Positions 19,989-30,859 are shown, numbered from the stretch's first letter. The stretch is 64,000 bases of DNA from Pelagophyceae sp. CCMP2097 (GCA_026770575.1 MU657253.1:87065-151064), one strand, 5' to 3'. Notes: generated by a model not told the origin, from the letters alone. Translations and numbers: made by a program.

Positions 19989-21853
19989 TTAGAGGAGGTG
20001 CGACTTCTTAAACTTGATGTACCACTTGTAGACGGCGTACGCGGCGACGCAGTCGACGACGACGAGGAATATGAAGGGCATCGTCCAGCCTCTGCCCGCG
20101 CTGGCCAGCTTTTCGCCGACGACGTCGTGGATAGAAGACATGTACTTGGATTCCACAACCTTGATGCGCTGCTGCACGGCGTCGCGCATGGCGTCCTCGA
20201 GCTTGACGATCCGCGCGGCCAGCGAGTCCTCCACGCCCGAGACGACCTTCTTTTCTAAAGCGTCGATTCGAGCTTCGGCGCCGTCCTCTTGCTTTTGCAG
20301 TTTGTCAATCGTCGCCCTGACGTGGTCGTCCACCGCCACCATCTCGTGCTCCAAATGGTGCTGCAGGTGCTCGAGCTTGGCGATCAAGGCGTCGAGCTGC
20401 GCCTCGATCCGCTCGAAGCGCTCTGGGGAGACGCCGTCGCCCGGCTCAAAGTATTTGGCTTCCGGCGCCGCCTCGGCCTCCAAGTGCGCGTCCGAGTCCG
20501 AGTAGACCTCTAACCCAAGCACGTCGTGGTTGTCCGCGAGCTGGCCCGTGGACGCGGTGACTCCGACGTGCGCCTTTGCCAGCCACGCCGCGTTGAGCTT
20601 CGGCGGCAGCGAAGCCTCCGCGACGCACTCCTTCCACTCGCCGCCGTTCGTCGCGTCTAGGTAGACGCGCGCAACCAGCAGCACGGAAGGCACGCCGTCA
20701 ACCGAGTGCTGCGGCTCGACGACGAGCTTGGCCCGCGCCGACGACAAAATCGAGAAGTCCGCCCGCTCCTCGTGGTACCGCACGTCGCCGTTGCAGCCCA
20801 GCGACGCCTGTTTTAAAGCGTCGCGGAGGGGCGTCTAAATGGGGTTCTTCTGACTTCTGGGGCTCTCCAAACACTGCCGACGGGGCTCTCCCGACGCTGC
20901 CAACGCACCTGCAACATCTCCTGCGCGTCCGACTCGCCCTCGTTGATCACCAGCGTAATGTCCTTGTGGTACGTCAGCATCTCGGCGTTTTTAAACGTGT
21001 CGAAGATGACGCCGATGCCCTTGAACTTGTCCGTCGAGCCGTGGAAGTCGCCCGACTTAAACCTATGAGGCATGAGGGGGATTATTTATGTTCCTATAAG
21101 AATATTACGAGTTCCTAATAAAATCGCTGGGTGGGAAAGATGGTCTTGCAAGGCACGCCACGGAATCACGCGGGGGAAGCGTACGACGCGTCTCCCCGGC
21201 GTCGTTGGAGCCTCTGCCCCTCACGGCTCGAGTCAATGCCCGTCTTGGTTTCCCAAGCAGCACGGCGCCGCAAACGGACGCGCGCTGGTCCGAGAGCCAG
21301 AGCGCCATGCCGTCGCCAAAGTATTTCTTGCCCTGGCCGGAGATGCGGAACTTGAGCGTCGCCGAGACTTCTGTAGCGCCCGCGGCCCGCGTGGACCAAA
21401 TCGAACCCCGCTTCGACTGCCGGTCCGGCGTCAGCCGCACAAAGTTGTTGTGCACCGTCGCCGTGCCCGTCCTAGGGAGGTTAATTCAAGCGGCGGAAGC
21501 CTCGTGCGCCCGGCCGCCGACTCACACCCGCCAAAACTTGCCCACGACTCTGTCGCCCTGGCTGTTCACTTCGTCAAACGGCGCCGCGAACGTCAGCGCC
21601 TAAAGGTGAAACGCGCTCGGCAAAGGGCCACGGGCGCTCGGCGCGGCGGCCGCGGGGAAGAGGGGTGGCCTTCCACGGAACACTCCCTTCCGCGGAACGC
21701 TCCCGCGCTGGCGCGGCGCCGGGCGCGAGGGCGCCAGCCAAGCGCCGCGTATGCATCCTCCCGGGGTTGATCACGCCGCGGACGTACGTCGATGTTCTTG
21801 GCCGTCGCGGCGCGGGCCAGCAGCGCCGTCGACAGCATCCAGGCGAGCATCAT
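19989..21853 (-). CDS. L-type (legume-like) lectin cargo receptor, ERGIC-53/EMP47-like
   Basis: Five exons: 21853-21788, 21599-21526, 21471-21280, 21062-20909 and 20834-19989. All phases agree and give 443 aa. Signal peptide: MMLAWMLSTALLARAATA. The lectin domain starts FAAPFDEVNSQGDRVVGKFW and includes VRLTPDRQSKRGSIWS, the FGDGMALWLSD strand, and STDKFKGIGVIFDTFKN, with LGCNGDVRYHEERADF near its end. A coiled-coil stalk follows (ERFERIEAQLDALIAKLEHL onward), then one transmembrane helix (PFIFLVVVDCVAAYAVY). The short cytosolic tail is KWYIKFKKSHLL; its terminal LL fits an ER-exit signal, while KK is at -6/-5 rather than the classic -4/-3 retrieval position. Family role: ferrying glycoproteins between ER and Golgi. 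Confidence 0.9.
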
Positions 21854-22374
21854 CGTCGGTCGCGGGCGCGAGCCGTGGCGACTCGCGTCTGCGGACCGCG
21901 GCGGACCGATCTCGGGGCGGGCCTGGCGTCGCAAAGGCGCCCGTTTAGCGCGGCGAGTCCGCTGCGCGCGCGCGAATTTCGACGCCGAACCTCGAGAGAC
22001 GGAACCTCTCTCGACCTCGCCAAGTTTCTTTGGACGATCGCTGAAGCAGAGCCGCCCATTGGCTGGCGGGTTCGGGCGAAACGCAAAAATGAAGCGCGAG
22101 AACGAGGCGCATCCGGTGCAGCAGGGCTCATGATCACAAGCCGCTGCTGGCCTTAGGGCTGCGCGAAATAAAAACATTGTGTGGGTCCCAGCGCCCGCCT
22201 GTTGATTTGAGCAGCCTCGGAGGAGTGCATCACAGAAAGAAGGCCGATTGATATCTCTTAGCATCAAGTCTCGGGCAGCCGGTGCCGTGGGGGCACCGGG
22301 ACAACAGGGGGATGGCCGGCAGAACAAAAACACGTTCTGCGGCCGCGGCGCGTGGCGCCGAAAGGGTACAGTGG
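21854..22374. other. Intergenic stretch
   Basis: No gene. It includes the likely promoter of the lectin gene and, at 22319-22340, a perfect 7-bp hairpin (GCAGAAC/GTTCTGC) just downstream of the DUF3110 gene. Confidence 0.45.
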
Positions 22375-23010
22375 TCAGATGAGCGTCTCGAGGAAGTCGC
22401 GCAGCTCGTCGAGCTGCGCCTCTGAGTAGACGTCGTCGGGTGCGCGCTTGCGGGGCGCGTGGGGCACGTGGTCGAGGCGCTCCACAGCCGACTGCGGCGG
22501 GAGGAGCGCCGTGCCCGTGGGCACGAGCACAATGTCGATGCGCGCATCCGACGCGGTGAACTCGACGAGTTCGTCGATGCCCAGAGCGACGGCGGACGGC
22601 GCGTAAAAGTCCTGCGCGGCCAGCAGCGTCGCGTAGCGGTCCGCGTCCGCCCGGGCTTCGAAGCCCAGAATGATCTCGCGGCCGTCGGTGCTGAGCGAGT
22701 GGATGCCGTCGTCCTCGTCAGGGAGGTCGGACGCGAACATGACCACCCACAGCTCGTCGACGTCGCTCAGCGCCGCGGCCGCCGCCTCGGCGCGCCGCAA
22801 AGAGTCGACGCGCGACTCGAGGCCGTCGAAGAAACCCTGCGCCTCGAGCGCCGTCATCGCGCCGCCGGCGCCCGTCGCGCCGCCGGCGCCCGTCGCGCCC
22901 AGGACGCGCCGCCGCCGCGCCGAGAAAACCGCCGGAGGCGCAAAGGCCGAAGCCACGTCAAAGACGTCGCCGCCGAAGAGGAGCGACGCGCAGACCACGC
23001 GGCCGAGCAT
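22375..23010 (-). CDS. Plastid-targeted DUF3110 protein
   Basis: A single exon of 211 aa from ATG 23010. The N-terminus (MLGRVVCASLLFGGDVFDVA) is a signal peptide ending in ASAFAP at residues 20-25, the motif that marks plastid import across the four membranes of red-derived secondary plastids. The mature domain matches DUF3110: ELWVVMFASD near residue 86, then DGIHSLSTDGREIILGFE, RYATLLAAQDFYAPSAVALG and a D-ELVEF block. The family is found in cyanobacteria and plastids; its biochemical role is not established. This gene is one of the best taxonomic markers in the window. Confidence 0.85.
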   Translation of the reverse strand: MLGRVVCASLLFGGDVFDVASAFAPPAVFSARRRRVLGATGAGGATGAGGAMTALEAQGFFDGLESRVDSLRRAEAAAAALSDVDELWVVMFASDLPDEDDGIHSLSTDGREIILGFEARADADRYATLLAAQDFYAPSAVALGIDELVEFTASDARIDIVLVPTGTALLPPQSAVERLDHVPHAPRKRAPDDVYSEAQLDELRDFLETLI

Positions 23011-23475
23011 ACTGGAGCCGGTGCCGCGGGGGACCGGGCCGCGCGACGCGGAATAGCTCCGCGGAACAGTGTAGATGAGCGATCGGAGCTATACGAGATC
23101 TGATCTCCGGCCTTTAACAACCTCAACTTCCGCGTTGATCCCAAAATCAGTGGCCACCGACGCACACGGTGTGACGGCAACGACGGCGGCGACGGCCCCC
23201 TGGGCCCGAGACCGCAGGCATGTGCCGCGCAGGCTCGACGAGCCTGCGGCCGTCGCGCGCCCTGCCGGTTCACCTAGGAGCGAAGCCCTTGCGGCGTGTC
23301 GAAGACCCCTCTTCGGGATGCCTCGCGGCGAGGCGAGTGCGAGGCACTGGGAAGCGCGAGGCACTGGGATGACATACAGTTGTTTGCTTAATATCACTTG
23401 ACACTCGAGTATCTCGGGTGCAGTCTGCCAGGACGGCGCGGTTGAAATCCAATTGGTTTGCTCGAGACGGCGGGG
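23011..23475. other. Intergenic stretch
   Basis: No gene is supported. A 16-bp near-tandem repeat (GCGAGGCACTGGGA twice) lies near 23332-23366. Confidence 0.4.
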
Positions 23476-25702
23476 TCACCGTTTTGTTCGGGCTGTCGTG
23501 AACGTCGCGTGCCGCTCCGCGTCGTCGGCAAGCCGCTCTTCATAGCTTTGCATCATTGCGTCAAACGCCGACGCCGTCTCTCGAGGCGGCTCCGACGTCG
23601 GCGGCGGCGGGACGCCGAGGCCGCGCGCGGCTCCTTGCGCGGCTCCCGGAGGCCTACACCGCGCGCAAGAGGTCCGCGAGCACGGTCCGCCATGCATCGA
23701 GGAGCGGGAGCCGCCGTCTCTCGGGTACCCTCTCTCTCGCGAGTCGGCTCACGGCTCGGCGGGCCGGTACGGTCCGAACGCGTGCCGCGGCGCGAGCGTC
23801 GGCGGCACGAAGAGCGCCGGTGGCGCGAAGAGCGTCGGCGGTGGAAAGAGCGTCGGCGGCGCGAAGAGCGCATCGCCGACGTATAAGCTGGCGGCCGCTC
23901 GCGCCAGATCCGCCAAGTTCGCGCTTTCAGAGCCGCCGTACGCCGCAAAGTGCGGCCCGTCGAGGCGCGCGGCGGCGGTGGCGGCGCCGTGGCCGCCGCT
24001 GCCGGGCGGCGCGGCCGGCGGCGCGCCGCGCGCGGCGGCGTTGCCGGCGGCGCGCGTGACGTACGCCGAAGCGTTGCGGATCTGCGCGCTCTGCCGCCGC
24101 AGCTCGGCGACGATCTGCGCCGACGCGGGCGGCGGCAGAGCCGCCAGCGCCGCGGCGGCCTTGAAGTCGAGGGCGAACGCTGCCGCCGCGGTAGCGACGG
24201 CCGCCCAGTCCACCGGCAACGCCAACGCGGGGTCCGGCACCGCCGGCCACGGCGGCGGCGGCAACGGCGCCAGCGCCAGCGGCGCCAGCAGCAACGGCGC
24301 CGCCGGAAACGGCGCCAGCGGCAACGGCGCCACGGGAAATGGCGCCAGCGGCAATGGCGGCGGCAGGCGCTGCGGCGGCACGCCGCCGCCTGCGGGCCAC
24401 ACCCCGCTGTAGGGCGCGGCCGCGAGGTGTGGCGACGCGTGGTGCGCAGGGTTCGCCGCGTGGACGGGCGGGCCGTGCGCGTCGCCGCGACGCGCGTTTG
24501 CGACCTGCGGTCCCGCCGCGCGTCGGGAGCGCGGCTGCGCACGGCGCCGCCCGCCCCGCGCGAAAGGGGCACTCGCCGCCTTGACGACGTATGCGGACGG
24601 GTTGCGGACCGCGACGCCCCTGTTGTGCAGCTCGCTGAGGATGGCCGCCGCCGCAGAGGGGTGCAGCGCCTGGCGGACGGCCGCTCAGCGGGGCCGGGGC
24701 GCCCTCGGTGCAGTGTCCCGGGGCGCGCACCGAGAGCGCGGCGAGCGCCGGTGCGTCGAGCACGTCGAGGACTCGCGCGATGGGCACGCGCGTCGCATCA
24801 AACGCCGGCGGTCGCGCGTCAAAGGCCGCGTCGATGGGCGGCGGCGCGAACTGCGGCGCGTCGTGGCCGGCGAACGGCTCGCCCGGCTGCGTGGCCGCGC
24901 CCGGCAGCGCGCCGCGCGGCACGGCCGCGCAGGCGCCGCCCTCTGCGCGGCGGCCGCCGGCCGCGGACACGCGGCGCGCGTTGTTCACGGCGCGGTGCAC
25001 GTACGCCGACGCGTTGCGCACGTTGCCGCCGGCGCGCTCGAGGCGCACGAGGATGGCAGCCGCCTCGGATGCGTCGACGTCGGCCAGCGCGCGAAACGCG
25101 CCCGCGTCGAGGCGGCCGCGCGCCGCCGCCGCCGCAAAGACGAAGCCCTCGATGTGCGTGAGCGGCGCGGCACCGTCCACCGCGACCCCGGGGCTGGCAC
25201 CACCAGCGGGGCGCGCGCCGGGGCCGAACGGCGGGCCGAACGGCAGACCGAACGGCGGGCCGAGCGCGTCGCCAAACGGCGGACCGCGCACGTCGCCGTG
25301 CGCCAACTGGGCGCCTGCGTGCCGCGCGGCGGCGATGGCCGCGTCGAGCGGCGGCGCCGCATGCGGCGCGCGCGCGAGGAGCGACGGTGGGACCCGCGCG
25401 CCGACGGCCTGCGACTGCGGCGGCGCGGGTGACGGGCCCACGAGCGACGGGCCTGACGCGAGCGCGCGCCGTCGAGCCGGAGCCGCCGTGAGACGCTCCG
25501 TCCCCACCGGTCCAGGGAGTTCGTTCGGACCGCACGGCGTCCGACGGCATCGGCTGGTGCCGAGCAACGTCCGTCTCAATCCAAGAATCCAAGCAATGTC
25601 TCCGACGGTCTCGAATTGGTCTCGTTCCAAGAACAAATCCGAGGCGGGACGCCGAAGCCGACTGGCGTCTAAAACGAGCGAGCCCATCGCGAGCGAGCCC
25701 AT
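23476..25702 (-). CDS. Ala/Pro-rich protein with three N-[AP]-S-A-Y-V helical modules
   Basis: At least three exons: from about 25702 to about 24717; about 24690 to 23753; and 23653-23476. The joins use GTGCGC...CCAG and GTGAGC...GTAG. Three copies of a ~35-residue module occur: AAAILVRLERAGGNVRNASAYV, AAAAILSELHNRGVAVRNPSAYV, and a diverged SAQIVAELRRQSAQIRNASAYV, separated by Ala/Pro/Gly-rich linkers. The third is preceded by a PLPLAPFPVAPLP-type repeat. From memory, similar modules accompany RNA-binding domains in microalgal proteins, but no RRM is visible here. The last exon ends SYEERLADDAERHATFTTAR. The true start is unclear: the first ~100 residues of the open frame have poor composition. 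Confidence 0.6.
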
Positions 25703-26650
25703 CGCGGCTCGCGGCGTGGACAGAGCGCGCGCGAGCGAGAGCAGCCCCTCCCCCGCGGCTCGTCCACGACACGCGTCGATACGTGAATATTCTTCTCCCC
25801 CACGGGCCCACGGCGGCCGGCGTCGAGGGCTGGTTCACAGACTCGGAGAGTTTCCGGGATCCCAAATTTTCTGGAATATCTGCTCTCGAAATTAGATCTA
25901 TCTCGAGGATTTTTTGTTCGGACGCCGATGACGCAGGGACATCTGGACGGAGCGCAGCCGGGAGTCGTGTGGTGCGATGACGACCGTCGGTCGATGCGCG
26001 GATTGGCCCTCTTCTGAAAGTTGGTCGTGTGTGTCGCTGCTCTTCTTATCAATGTAATATCATGTCATGCGGCTCGCCGCTTGGATTTGCGCGACGGCCC
26101 CGTCGACGTTGGCTTCGAACCTCGCGAGCGCAGCGCTCCAGACCAACTCGTCGAGCGCGTCGACGTAGTCGACCAGCGGTGCTTATCAGGCGAGCGACTT
26201 GGGCCCTGCCCCGCCAGAGTACTTGGCGTACTGAACCTGCTTGTGGCTGCCGTGGCTGCCTACGGCGGCGAGCTCCGGCGTCGCACCGGACCCGCCCATC
26301 GCGCGGCGCGCGGGCCGACGTTGAAGAGCGTCATCTCCCGAGGAGGACGGCCCGACGCCACTACAAAGCAAACAATTTACCGGCGCTGCCCGCAGTGTTG
26401 TGAGGCGTTGCCCCGGGGTATCAGGGGTATGCTCACCAGTGTATATACATATCTCCGTACCTTCAGCACTGCAGGAACGGCCACTAAGGCGCACGGACAC
26501 TTCCGAGTGTCAAACCCGGAATCGACCGAAAATTTGGAACTTTCCGAGATGCTCTTCGAAGCGTTGTGCTATCCAAAATTTGGTTTCCGGCCATTAAGTT
26601 TTGACGTTGAAGTTCTCTCTGACTCTACCAGCTGGTTCTCCTACATGTAA
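25703..26650. other. Gene-poor stretch with a possible short minus-strand coding fragment
   Basis: A 17-bp direct repeat occurs near 25677-25707. Around 26060-26310 the minus strand reads MGGSGATPELAAVGSHGSHK ... SGGAGPKSLA before stops, then an open LVDYVDALDELVWSAALARF. This looks protein-like, but no gene could be assembled. From about 26430 the sequence becomes AT-richer and repeat-like. Confidence 0.35.
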
Positions 26651-26744
26651 TTGAGGACCCGAAGGGTCCTTGCCGTTTATTCAACGTCAGTTTACGGCAA
26701 GGGCCCTTCGGGTCCTTTGATTGAAGGATTACCAGGGGCAATTA

Positions 26745-26787
<43 letters not shown>

Positions 26788-26881
26788 CTGTCGCCCAGCA
26801 AATCCGAGGTTCCACCTTGGGAAGAAAAAAACAGCAACTCGGCCGATTTAGCGATTGGTGGTTGATGCGATTGCTAAAATT
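26651..26881. repeat. Left arm of a ~230-bp inverted repeat flanking the assembly gap
   Basis: It starts TTGAGGACCCGAAGGGT and is the imperfect reverse complement of 27799-28045. Matching blocks include CAACGTCAGTTTACGG, TCCTTTGATTGAAGGATTA, CAGGGGCAATT, AGGTTCCACCTT and CAGCAACTCGGCCGATT, in the same order. The arm carries its own short palindrome (AGGACCCGAAGGGTCCT). Confidence 0.85.
26746..26801. repeat. (TGTC)n tetranucleotide microsatellite
   Basis: About 13 units of TGTC with a few substitutions (TTTGTC, CCGTC). The mirror (GACA)n/(GACG)n tract sits in the right arm near 27906-27942, so the microsatellite is part of the inverted-repeat element. Confidence 0.9.
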
Positions 26882-27561
26882 NNNNNNNNNNNNNNNNNNN
26901 NNNNNNNNNNNNNNNNNNNNNNNNNNNNNNNNNNNNNNNNNNNNNNNNNNNNNNNNNNNNNNNNNNNNNNNNNNNNNNNNNNNNNNNNNNNNNNNNNNNN
27001 NNNNNNNNNNNNNNNNNNNNNNNNNNNNNNNNNNNNNNNNNNNNNNNNNNNNNNNNNNNNNNNNNNNNNNNNNNNNNNNNNNNNNNNNNNNNNNNNNNNN
27101 NNNNNNNNNNNNNNNNNNNNNNNNNNNNNNNNNNNNNNNNNNNNNNNNNNNNNNNNNNNNNNNNNNNNNNNNNNNNNNNNNNNNNNNNNNNNNNNNNNNN
27201 NNNNNNNNNNNNNNNNNNNNNNNNNNNNNNNNNNNNNNNNNNNNNNNNNNNNNNNNNNNNNNNNNNNNNNNNNNNNNNNNNNNNNNNNNNNNNNNNNNNN
27301 NNNNNNNNNNNNNNNNNNNNNNNNNNNNNNNNNNNNNNNNNNNNNNNNNNNNNNNNNNNNNNNNNNNNNNNNNNNNNNNNNNNNNNNNNNNNNNNNNNNN
27401 NNNNNNNNNNNNNNNNNNNNNNNNNNNNNNNNNNNNNNNNNNNNNNNNNNNNNNNNNNNNNNNNNNNNNNNNNNNNNNNNNNNNNNNNNNNNNNNNNNNN
27501 NNNNNNNNNNNNNNNNNNNNNNNNNNNNNNNNNNNNNNNNNNNNNNNNNNNNNNNNNNNNN
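26882..27561. other. Assembly gap (680 N)
   Basis: A run of unknown bases between the two inverted-repeat arms. Open frames reported across it have no meaning. Confidence 1.
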
Positions 27562-27576
27562 GCGCTGCGAAACAAT

Positions 27577-27656
27577 ACTTTACTTGATACTTACTTTGGC
27601 AGATACTTACTTTGGTATTTACTTGGCATGATTCTTTTTAGCTGGAAAGTGCTGTA
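27577..27656. repeat. Dispersed repeat, copy 1 (second copy at 48521-48590)
   Basis: It shares ACTTTACTTG, TTTACTTGGC and TTCTTTTTAGC-GGAAAGTGCTGTA with 48521-48590 in the same order and orientation, with small indels between. It is AT-rich and noncoding. Confidence 0.75.
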
Positions 27657-27798
27657 CAACCAAATCCCATTGCAATGCCCACGTAGGATTCCTAAATAAT
27701 TAAAATTATTTAAACTAATCGCTGAATTTTGCGGAAGATCAGGTTTGAACCTGTGAGCACCTTTTTCTTCTACATGATTGATGATTCAATGATTCCCG

Positions 27799-28045
27799 AT
27801 TTTAGCGATCGAATTAAACACTATACTCGCCGAATCGGCCGAGTTGCTGCCATTTCCAAGTCCCTTTCCCTCCCAAAGGTGGAACCTCACGGATTTACCC
27901 GTGGATAGACAGACGGACAGACAGACAGACGGACGGACGGACAAAATTGCCCCTGGTATCAGGATAATCCTTCAATCAAAGGACCCAAAGGGCCCTCGCC
28001 GTAAACTGACGTTGATTAAACAGCAAATACCCTTCGGGTCCTCAA
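27799..28045. repeat. Right arm of the inverted repeat
   Basis: Reverse-complement partner of 26651-26881, longer by a few indels. The outer end is GGGTCCTCAA at 28036-28045. No clear target-site duplication flanks the pair. Confidence 0.85.
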
Positions 28046-29031
28046 CTATAGGAATCCTAGGTGGGCAATTGCGGTGTAAAGGTTTGGGGGTCTGGTAATT
28101 ACAGTAATTACTGGGCAATTACCTTACACACAGAATTGCAGAGTAATTGGAAGCTCATACTTTCAAACGCGCTGATTTGGGCTGCGATGGGTCTAGGCGC
28201 GTAGGGAGGCCCCTCCGGGGCTGAGAACCTAGCTGGCAAGCTCGAAGACGAGGCGGTTTCCGAGATACGAATTTTGGCGACATCTTGTGAGCCTGATGCC
28301 CGACCAATGCACCATTTACCGCCCAGCAGATGAACGCCTGACCGCGATATGGCCTTTTGGGCAGGTGCGCCATGTAGGCCGGCACCTCGTGCTCACGGTC
28401 CTTCGCGTTCGCCCACAATACCAGATGTTCCCTCGGCCTGACCAAGCCTGCCATCGCGTTTTCCCATGGATTTACCAAATAGCGAGGGTAAATCTGGGGT
28501 AAATTACAGGCTCACGGTAAAGCAGATTATGGCCTCCCTGTAATTACCGTAAATTACAGCGTAATTGAAATAGGAAAAGGGAACCCCGTTGCTCCGATAG
28601 AGCAGAATATGTTCAGAAAAAGGTCGATTCTAATTGGGGGATTTCCGGGAAAGCCGATTCTAATTGGGGGTGGAGCTTCCTACTGTAATTCCTTTTTGAA
28701 TTTCAGTGTAACCCATATTTAATACTAGTATCCCCACTCCGCCCCCCTCGCGTTCCGGGGAGACCTCGACCAGTCTCATCTCCGTACTCTCCGACCCCGG
28801 ATATCTATTGCAATTGCCAAAGCCGTACTGACCGCGACTAGGCCCTCGCTATGGCCCAGGCGCTGTCCCCTTAACGTTTTTTTTCCAACTCGATCGGGGG
28901 CGACGGGACCTTGGCGAAACAAGGGACCCACCGTGACACGCGCCCTCGCGAATGGGTACCACACGGACGGATCTGGCCTTGCCAACGGCCCGCCCTTTAA
29001 GGGGTCGGCTGTCCGAGGCCGTCCCGACACC
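28046..29031. other. AT-richer noncoding stretch with palindromic GTAATTAC motifs
   Basis: No gene. Palindromic GTAATTAC/TAATTACC words cluster at 28097-28150 and 28540-28570. A CGATTCTAATTGGGGG unit occurs twice (near 28624 and 28652). This looks like decayed mobile-element DNA continuing from the inverted repeat. Confidence 0.5.
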
Positions 29032-29145
29032 CTGCCCGGGACTACTCCCCGTCGCGTCGGGACTGCGGGAGATAGGCGGCGATCACCATACTCCGGTTGC
29101 TACGCTACGCTGCACTGCGCTGCGCGCCCTTCGGTTGTGAACGCA
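29032..29145. repeat. Dispersed ~117-bp repeat, copy B
   Basis: Same orientation as copy A (13270-13386), about 15.8 kb away. It sits between AT-rich repeat DNA and the start of the next gene cluster. Confidence 0.85.
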
Positions 29146-29403
29146 GCGAATGATTGTCTCCTTTTTGGCAATCACGGAAGTTGCAGGTGTATGCACGGCT
29201 CGTCGACCCTGAAGGCACGGCGGGCCCCGTGGCCACGATGTCACCGCTCGTCATTTTCATTCAACGGATCTCAAGATTCCACAACGGTCCTGAGCTTCTG
29301 TCGGCTGGTTTCGGCGCCCGTTTCAACCCTGGTCAGTGGGAACAAGCGGTTCCTCTCTGAGTCGGCAGGCCTGCGTGTCGGTGCCCGCTTGCTTCGGGCG
29401 GGC

Positions 29404-30512
29404 ATGGCGCTGATCATCCGGTGCCCGGCGTCGGGCCGCGCGCTGCACGCCATCAGGGCGACGATTGACGCGGACCTCGAGGCGCTGTTCCTCACGGTGC
29501 GTGCCGGGGCCGGCGCGGGGGGCGGGGCCCCTCGCCGACGGCGGAGGCGCCAGTACGACACGGCGCGAAACGCGGAGGTAGGAAATGACGGACGGCCTCA
29601 ACCGCACGACGTTCCAGAGGTGCGTGCCACTTTCGTCGCGGCGGCGAGGCCGTCGCCCCCTCGAGGGGCGGGCGCGTCGCTCCAACGAGTCGACGTTGGG
29701 TCGGCGACGTCGAGCGAGTTGGCGACGTCGAGCGAGTCGGTGGCGAAGAGCGAGTTGGCGACGTCGAAGAGCCTCTGCGCGGGTCGGGCCCGCCGTCGCG
29801 GCCGGCTCCGTTATCGCGGCTGCATAGGCTCATCCTGCGCGAAAAGTTCGGCCTGCGCCTCGACGGCCGCGAATTCGCGCGGCTGGCGCGCGTGCTCGAC
29901 GCGAATGGGACGGGCGTCGTGCGCTTTTCCGCGTTCGCGAGGCACGCGCGGCGCGAGCTCGACGAGGCCCGCGCCCTCGGCCTCTTCCTCACCGACGCGT
30001 CGGTGCCGGCCAGGGACGAGGCGCGCGCGCTCGACCGCGCCCCCGCGGCGTGGACGGTGGCGCCGCCCTCGGATACGCTCCGGCGGTCCGAGTCGGCGCC
30101 GGCCGGGACGCTCCGCAAGTCCACGGTGCCGTCCTTCGTCGGCCAGGGCGTCACGACGAGGCGGCTGCATATGGAAGTGACCCTCGCGCGACGCCGGCGT
30201 CGTTACGGCACGACCGGCTCCCCCGGGCGCCTTGCCGCGCGGCCTCCGAGCGACCCCTCCTCACAGGCGCGCAATGCGGCGGCGCGCAACGCGGCGGCGG
30301 CGGCGGCGGCGGCGGGCCCGCGGCGGTCGCGGCGCAAGGAGGTGAAGCCGCGGCGCGGCCTGCTGCGCCACGAGATTACGGCTCTGACGGGAGCGGGAAT
30401 CCTCCTCACCGGAGATCCCGGCCGGCCGCCGCGGCGCACCACCGTCGCCCAGGACTCGTGGCGGCACCCCAAGGAATTCTTCCCGACGCTGCTTTGTAAA
30501 GTCGCCGCATAA
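29404..30512 (+). CDS. Basic protein with an EF-hand-like domain (exon structure tentative)
   Basis: ATG 29404 (MALIIRCPASGRALHAIRAT) opens a first exon ending near a GTAGGA donor at 29578. A later frame reads through an acidic repeat ERVGDVERVGGEERVGDVEE (about 29707-29785). It then reads LILREKFGLRLDGREFARL and VLDANGTGVVRFSAFARHA, which is EF-hand-like: D-x-N-x-T-x-x-V-x-F-x-x-F. The EF-hand loop lacks some calcium ligands. The C-terminal ~150 residues are Arg/Ala/Pro-rich (SQARNAARNAA-like run, RRSRRKEVKPRRGLL), ending at TAA 30510. The acidic repeat is open in all three frames and its correct frame is inferred from the downstream domain. The exon between 29579 and 29700 is unresolved. 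Confidence 0.5.
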
Positions 30513-30634
30513 GCGCAGGGTCCTGGACCGGCGCCTTTGGGAGACCGCAGGCACCGCGGGCCGGGTCCGGCGCGCGCCGGGAGAGGCCCACAGGTCGTTG
30601 CAGCGGCGCTGCAGTCTCTGCCGTCGGCGTCGAG

Positions 30635-30859
30635 TTGACCCACGATGTTATTCGTTCGAATGATCACGTTCCGGAAGGATGCGGTGTTTGCCCATTTGTC
30701 CCCTCGTTGCACGCGACCATGCAGCCGACGGCGCTGCCGACGGCCGCGCCGACAGCGGTGCCGACGGCCGTGCCTTTCGACGCGACGACGGCAGTTCCGA
30801 CCACGATGCCGAAAACTTTGAAACGTTTCGAATGCCAAGCTGATCATGACAACTTTTGA
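30635..30859 (+). CDS. Small ORF with P-T-x-x repeats (doubtful)
   Basis: A 74-codon frame with PTALPTAAPTAVPTAVP encoded by imperfect 12-nt repeats. P-T-A-A-like linkers are common in secreted stramenopile proteins, and a similar one occurs in the gene ending at 45486. No signal peptide or domain is present, so this may be a fragment or chance. Confidence 0.25.
   Translation: MTHDVIRSNDHVPEGCGVCPFVPSLHATMQPTALPTAAPTAVPTAVPFDATTAVPTTMPKTLKRFECQADHDNF

Noticed and set aside
22319..22340. Rho-independent terminator
   Set aside because: There is a perfect hairpin after the DUF3110 stop but no T-run, and the host is a eukaryote.
23553..25432. Long plus-strand Arg-rich frames
   Set aside because: They are antisense to the N-[AP]-S-A-Y-V module gene, whose three repeats and splice joins are only sensible on the minus strand.
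26721..27631. Open frames of 230-290 codons across the gap
   Set aside because: They consist almost entirely of N-derived X residues.
27730..27765. tRNA-like GGTTCAAACC on the minus strand
   Set aside because: It is part of a simple palindrome (CAGGTTTGAACCTG). No acceptor-stem partner lies within tRNA distance.
30635..30859. Secreted PT-repeat protein gene
   Set aside because: There is no signal peptide or domain and it is short. Listed only as a doubtful small ORF.
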